Assembly: GCA_001910725.1 (NCBI GenBank)
Contig: MJGA01000047.1
Coordinates: 62,001 to 126,000, forward strand
Origin: Phanerodontia chrysosporium
Taxonomy: Eukaryota > Basidiomycota > Agaricomycetes > Polyporales > Phanerochaetaceae
DNA length: 64,000 nucleotides
Reading direction: 5' to 3'
Under the pieces are notes generated by a model. It was not told the DNA's origin. It saw only the letters and a program-made list of their open reading frames with translations, and ran no database searches. The position numbers and the translations under genes were made by a program. Shown here in pieces: positions 58,637 through 64,000 of this stretch. Position 1 is the first letter of the stretch; the number at the start of each line of letters is the position of its first letter.

Positions 58637-60062
58637 ATGTTCAACAAGTGCGCCCTCTTTGCCGCCCTCGGCGCCGCGATGCTCGCCGCCGCCAGTCCCA
58701 TTGACACCAGCGCCGTGCCGACGTGCGTGAACGCTTGCGCTTCGAGTGCTGGTGCGAGCTCAGGCTGCTCTGGCTTGTGAGTTGCTTCTCTGCTGCTCTG
58801 ACACTGATTCTCCGCCTGGGAAGATGGGGGCTGATTGTCGACTTGCAGAGACATCAACTGCATTTGCGCCAGCACGGCGTTCCACGATGCGTTTGCGAGC
58901 TGCCTCGAGTCTTCATGCGACGCGAGCGATGCTGCTGCAGGCTCTGCGTTCTTCAACGATGCTTGCTCTGCCAGTTGTGAGTAATCCTATTCCCAATTTT
59001 GTTTCTTCATCGAAGAAGCCGTGAGATCTATACGGGCGGTCTTGATTGACCGGTACCGGCGGTCAAACGACCTGAACGCACGCATATATGCAGCGGTTTC
59101 ATACCTGCTATATGCGTGTCATGGTTACGTTGTTCACGCAGCGTCCACCGGTGTCTGTTCGCTGTCCTGTGCCTCAGAAGTCGTCGTATCACTGCAGCAT
59201 CTTGTCACCATCATAGCCGGGCATAGCGGCGGCATACGCTGCCCGATATCGACAACAGCAGAGAGCGACCAGTCGCAGCTGGGGCGTAGCGGAGTACGGC
59301 AATGCCACACAAGCCCCAGTTCCTCGGCTACGAACATTCATCTACGCGTGTTGGGTCCCAGTTCTAATGAGTATCTCTTTCCAGCGTTCCCGTCTCAGGT
59401 CCGCGTCGCTCGCCAGGATCTGACAGACCTCTCTGCAGCGTCTAGCGTATCTAGCAGCCCACCTGCAGCATCTTCTGCTACCACGGTCACGTCTGAGCTC
59501 CCGTCTTCACCTGGTATGTTCAGATGCGTTGGGTACGAACGTGTGCTGACCTCGCACTGCAGGTGGAGCGACCAGTGTAAGCGAGTCCACTACCTCGCCT
59601 CACCTCACGATCTCGTCCGGGACGACCATCATCATCTCAGCGACTCAGTCTTCTACGGTCAACAGCTCCGCGCTTGGCGCCACGTCCAGCTCGGCCTCGG
59701 GCCCGCATTCGTCGAGCGCAACGACCCCGCCGACGGTCATTAGCACCAACTCGGCCGGAAGCGTCGTGACCACGATTGTTACGCAGTCCACGAGCGCGGT
59801 GCTTCAGTCTTCGAGCAGCCTCTCCAGCAGCACGCCCCCGGCCCCCGTCTCAGGCAGCCACCCTCCGGGCGGAATCACTGTCCCACCGGCGTCCTTGGGC
59901 GCGCCGACCTCGACCCCGAACGACCTCCCGTCAATCACGGTCCCGGTGCCTTCGCTCCCCAGCAACAGCCCGACCAATACCGCGAACGCGGCGTCCCGTA
60001 CGGGTACGCACGGACTTGTCGGCGCTGCCGCCGCCGGTCTCTTGGCTTTCCTCGCCTTCTAA
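58637..60062 (+). CDS. CFEM domain GPI-anchored cell-surface protein 2
   Basis: Exons 58637-58776, 58849-58976, 59439-59513 and 59563-60062 give 280 residues. A signal peptide ends near residue 20 (MFNKCALFAALGAAMLAAAS). The CFEM core has eight cysteines (PTC, NAC, SGC, INC, CIC, ASC, SSC and DAC). A long Ser/Thr/Pro-rich stalk and a hydrophobic end (LVGAAAAGLLAFLAF) suited to GPI anchoring follow. Intron 2 is 462 bp, far longer than the others. An upstream acceptor at 59384 is in the same frame and would add 18 residues that are not Ser-rich; I prefer 59438 because a CTGAC branch site precedes it. Start and intron-1 phase match CFEM 1, so the two are probably old tandem duplicates. Confidence 0.9.
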
Positions 60063-61670
60063 ACAGCTTCACTACACCCCTTATTTATTGTCGATAAGAA
60101 CAGTCTCGCCAGGTCCTTCCCAACCACTTGTTTTGCTGTTTGGTTCGTGGCGAGCGGCGGCGACACGCCCTTGCCTCTTGTTCCCGTTGGCTTCGGGCAC
60201 TGTCGGGAATTGCGCCTATCGCCCTCTGTTGTTTTGGCTAGTGATCTGTTCGTTCCTCTTCCTGTTGTTGTAGCCTTTTACCCTTTGTCGTATCCCCTGC
60301 ACACTCTCCCTCGGACACCGTTCCCTCGATCACGATATTCTTTGTGTGCAATATACCCTCTATTGTGAGAGCATCAGCGTGGTGCGAATGCCACTTTACA
60401 TGTGAAAGCCCGTATTGTCGAAGAGCTGGTATTGTAGGTGTGAATTCAGGTGTGAATTGCTTAAGATTGGGCCCGAAAGGGCAGGTCCACTGTTTTCGAA
60501 ATTTGTTCCAAGATACTCTGCCGCCCATGCACCTGCACCCGCTTGTGTTGCATCTCGTTCACGGAGATTGAGCGAGAAGGCCATGACAAGCGGTACATGG
60601 GCGTAGAACCTACTGCAGCGATCCAGCGCGGTACGCACGAGGAGTCGGGCATGGGCTCGGGCTCGAGCGCAGGTGCTCTCTGCGATGGCGTCGGCTGCGG
60701 GAGAGAGTGGGACGGACGTCATGTTTGCTTTCGCTTCCGCTGCTGAGCTTGACGTTGTTCCCGAGACTGCCGATTCGTGTGAGACCTTTCGTGGGGAGTC
60801 AAAGGGTCGTTGGAGATGAGGGCTTGAGCGACGCTGCGACAGGCCTTGTCCGCAGGAGACTGGCATGGCGCACAGCGAGGCAGAGAGGCAGCAGCGAACA
60901 CGGATGGGGGCTGCAGGGACGTCGGGGATTGGCCGTGGGCGCGAGGTGGTTAGGAGAGAGTGGAGCCGTATTTGGATAGATGACTTGTGCTGACGAGCGT
61001 GCCGCGGCCGTCAATCAATTGCACATCTGGGAACGAGCATCCGGTCGTCGGCGACGTTGGCGACGATGAACAGAGGGTTACGGCGGGTGTGCTTTGGCCT
61101 GTGCGAGGCGAGGGCGCTGGGTGCAAAGCGATGAGGGGTGGCGTGGGTGGCGCGGTGGGTGGCAGCGAGTCGCGACTCGCCTTCGAGTTCGAGGACTCGT
61201 CGCGGAATCAGTTCCGGGCGCTTGCAAACCTTCGAGCGACCCCGCCGCTGCCGCCGGGCTGCGAGGCGTGACGTTACCCACTATATCGCTAGCGTGACGA
61301 TGGTCACGCTGCCTGCGCTCGCCGTCTGAGCAAGCGTCCCGTCCCTTGTTCTCCTCCATCCCCCCGCTCCGTCTTCCTCTTCACCGCGGGCACCGTCCCA
61401 GCCCCGTTCTCTGTCGCCCACGACCGCACCCTCACGACGTGCTGCTGCTCCGCCATCGGCGCACAACGCCCCCGACGAGGACGACACCTTACGAACGCCC
61501 CCCTCCGGCTGTGCCCTCTCTTGTTCTGGCGACACCGCCGCCCCGCGTGCGTCCCGCGCGTCTTCCTGCGTCCCAAACCCTGTCTGTCTGTTTCGCTGCA
61601 CCACTGGCGTGCACGCCATCTCGTCCGCCACTGCCTCTGGGGTCGGTCCTGACGCTAGGTTCCCGCCGCC
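60063..61670. other. Intergenic region upstream of the G alpha gene
   Basis: No gene is seen. The last 350 bases are C- and CT-rich, as in basidiomycete leaders, with a TATA-like CTATATC at about 61281. The region presumably holds the promoter and 5' untranslated sequence of the G alpha gene. Confidence 0.55.
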
Positions 61671-63692
61671 ATGGGCAACTGTGTATCGACTGTAGACCGC
61701 GAAGCCGCGGCTCGCTCGCAGCAGATTGACAAGCAGATTGAGGAGGACTCACGCAAGTTCAAGAAGGAGTGCAAGATCTTGCTACTGGGTGAGTGTCCCC
61801 TCTATCTCGCACTGCAGGGAGGGAGGGAGAGCACAAAGAGGGACGGACCATACCGCTTGCGGCGATGCGTCTATGAAGTCACTGGCGTCGCTCCCTGTCT
61901 GTTTATGTGCCGGGACCACTGGTTCCAGCGGGACGGGGTGCGGACGTAGGTCACTGCATTGGCGACCGCGCTCGAGAGGTGGGCACACGGTCGCCTATGT
62001 GTTACTCTGCATGTCTCGGCTTCACGCCGTTCTCTCCGGTACATCATGAAAGTCTGTAGTTGTCGAAGGGGGTCGACCTCTCCTAGGCGTCCGCTGCATA
62101 TACCCGCCACATCCGTTGCACACCGCGCCTTAGCGGTCTTTTCAAGTCTCTACGCCCACTGTGCCATCGCACACTCCGTTGCCAACCTCCCTGTCGCTCA
62201 GCGCACCCCGGCATGGGTCCCTTTGTTGGGACATCAAGCCTGGCGCACGGCAGCGGTTGCGTTACCTTATATCTGATGGAATGCGGGGGACCCGGCCAGC
62301 CCGCCCGCGTGGTGCGCGAGCGTCCCGACGGTCTGTCCTCTCCTCGAGTTCCCTGCCCTCCTGTATGACCGCTATGTGCGCGAGATGTCATACTCATCAT
62401 TCTTGCAGGCTCCGGCGAGTCTGGAAAGTCGACAATCGTCAAGCAGATGAAGATTATTCATCAGAATGGCTACACACGTGAAGAACTCCTCACGTTTCGG
62501 CCAACGATCTACAAGAACTTGCTCGAATCGGCACATCACATCTTGCTTGCCATGCGCAAAATCGGTGTGGACTGCGTGAACCCGCAGAATCGAGTATGTT
62601 ACACCGTCTTGTTCGTTGCGCCGAACTGACGATTGGCTTAGGCAAACGCGGACCGCATCATGGACTACGAGGTCATGCCGTCACCAACATTCTATTTCTC
62701 CGAAGAGATGGCGCAGGCGATCTACGACCTCTGGAAGGACCCGATAATACCGACCATTATGGATCATAGCAGCGAGTTTTATCTCATGGACAGCGCATCT
62801 TAGTAAGTTCATGAAATGACCTTGGGAGACTCGCCTGACAAGGTTCGCTGCGCCGCGCAGCTTCTTCACGGAAGCGCTCCGGATAGGTACACCTGATTAC
62901 GTGCCGACCGAGACCGACGTGCTGCGATGTCGAGCGAAAAGCACAGGCATCACCGAGACACGCTTTAGCCTGGGCCCGCTCTCGTGCGTAAACAAGTTTA
63001 ATTCACTTACATGCAGTCTCCCTTATGACTTGGTCCAGAATACACATGTTCGATGTGGGCGGTCAGCGGTCAGAACGAAAGAAGTGGATACATTGCTTCG
63101 AGAGTGTGACATCGATAATCTTCTGCACCGCGCTCTCCGAGTATGATCAAGTGCTCTTGGAAGCGAGGAATCAGGTGCGTTACAGACCCTTGGTCTCCAT
63201 CGTGTAGTGCTCATGTCCCGCAGAACCGCATGGCCGAGTCGCTAGTGCTCTTCGACTCGGTGATCAACTCCCGGTGGTTCCTGCGCACCTCGATCATCTT
63301 GTTCCTGAACAAGATCGACGTCTTCAAGAACAAGCTGCCAAAGGTCCGCCGCGAGCCAGCTTCTGATTAGCGCATATACTCACATCTATGCAGGTCCCGC
63401 TCGAGAGGTACTTCCCGGAATACACCGGCGGCGCCGACATCAACAAGGCGGCAAAGTATATTCTCTGGCGGTTCATGCAGGCGAACCGCGCGCGACTAAG
63501 CGTCTACCCTCAGTGAGTAGCCTCGCCGCCTGTTAACAGCCTCCCAGGGTGCTGACGGCTTGCAGCCTCACGCAAGCAACAGACACGAGCAATATTCGAT
63601 TAGTCTTCGCGGCGGTGAAGGAGACTATACTACAAAACGCGCTGAAGGATTCGGGATACTATAGCCAAGGCTCACAGTTTTGCTTGATTTAG
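61671..63692 (+). CDS. Heterotrimeric G protein alpha subunit
   Basis: GTP-binding signalling subunit acting under seven-helix receptors at the plasma membrane. Exons 61671-61788, 62409-62593, 62642-62802, 62861-62983, 63039-63174, 63224-63343, 63394-63512 and 63566-63692 give 362 residues. The start matches a strong Kozak context (GCCGCCATGG). MGNCVS gives a myristoylation glycine 2 and a palmitoylation cysteine 4. Motifs: GSGESGKST at 40-48, switch [10 protein letters not shown] with the catalytic Arg179, DVGGQ at 201-205 with the catalytic Gln, NKID at 270-273, and TQATDT at 323-328. Oddities: Ser182 replaces the usual Mg-binding Thr; the stretch after switch I reads RFSLGPLSI instead of the usual RFNMGQLSI type; the C terminus ([13 protein letters not shown]) is longer than in common fungal members; and the first intron is 620 bp and splits the P-loop. 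It is probably one of the divergent extra G alpha copies of agaricomycetes. Confidence 0.93.
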
Positions 63693-64000
63693 GGGACTTT
63701 CAACGGGTACGTCACTTGCCGTGCGGCCGGGAACGATGGTACTCATCTTTGAAATCAGATTTTTCTCTTGTTTGTATGCTGCATCGTCCGCCATCTCACA
63801 CATCTCGCATTGGTATCATACATCGACCTTGCTCTCGTCACGTTGTCCATTATCCCTCCACTTCCTCGACGTATCTCAGCGGCTCGCGCCACCGCCCGCT
63901 CCCGCTATCTATCACCACGACATACCGGACCGACTACCCGACGAATAGGAGCGTCGTCGTGGTCACCGACGCACGATTCGGTCATCGCGTGTCACGCGCC
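63693..64000. other. 3' flank of the G alpha gene
   Basis: No gene is seen up to the window end. Confidence 0.6.

Noticed and set aside
1..64000. CRISPR arrays, rRNA genes, intact LTR or DNA transposons
   Set aside because: No spaced direct repeats, rRNA-like stretches, terminal repeats, or reverse transcriptase, integrase or transposase motifs were found by reading.

Overview
This window is nuclear DNA of a filamentous basidiomycete, most likely an agaricomycete; a polypore-type wood-decay fungus is my inference. The signs are GC-rich sequence, genes split by many short GT-AG introns (mostly 45-70 bp), a divergent F-box/LRR-like family, CFEM cell-surface proteins, an A-T-R type NRPS-like reductase and a QDE-1 type RNA-dependent RNA polymerase. 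I found nineteen protein genes by joining exons by hand and checking that every intron phase closes. No rRNA, convincing tRNA, CRISPR array or intact transposon was seen.

Layout. 0-2.7 kb: 3' part of an NRPS-like adenylation-thiolation-reductase gene that starts upstream of the window. 2.7-6.9 kb: gene-poor. 6.9-8.3 kb: EMG1/NEP1 ribosome biogenesis methyltransferase. 10.4-12.0 kb: three-repeat Myb regulator with a GC-AG intron. 12.0-18.6 kb: GC-rich gene desert. 18.7-20.5 kb: DHA1-type MFS transporter. 21.5-22.9 kb (minus): F-box protein. 24.5-26.2 kb: class V aminotransferase resembling cysteine desulfurases but without the desulfurase cysteine. 26.9-28.4 kb: F-box/LRR-like gene. 28.9-29.6 kb (minus): small P-loop nucleotide kinase-like protein, head to head with the most striking gene of the window at 29.9-35.9 kb. 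That gene is one 17-exon reading frame of 1705 codons encoding a cellular RNA-dependent RNA polymerase (DLDGD active site) fused to an SF1 UPF1/SDE3/Hrr1-type helicase.

37.0-43.2 kb is a mirror-image block. A membrane-protein gene and a gene of unknown family point left, and their paralogs point right in the same order outward from a 742-bp centre, with almost identical exon lengths. Then come a second F-box/LRR-like gene (43.8-45.3 kb), a Cir_N/LENG1-like protein (45.7-46.7 kb), an empty 2.6 kb, a third copy of the membrane-protein family (49.3-50.4 kb, minus), a HUL5/UBE3C-type HECT ubiquitin ligase (50.8-54.5 kb, minus), two CFEM GPI-anchored proteins (56.4-57.1 and 58.6-60.1 kb) and a heterotrimeric G protein alpha subunit (61.7-63.7 kb).

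Functionally the window joins RNA silencing (RdRP-helicase), protein turnover (three F-box proteins and a HECT ligase), cell-surface and signalling proteins (CFEM, G alpha, the membrane family) and housekeeping (EMG1, Cir_N). Seven separate one-base deficits break otherwise conserved reading frames between 27 and 54 kb, several at short homopolymers. I read these as probable consensus errors rather than decay, so the affected genes are annotated as CDS with the breaks noted.
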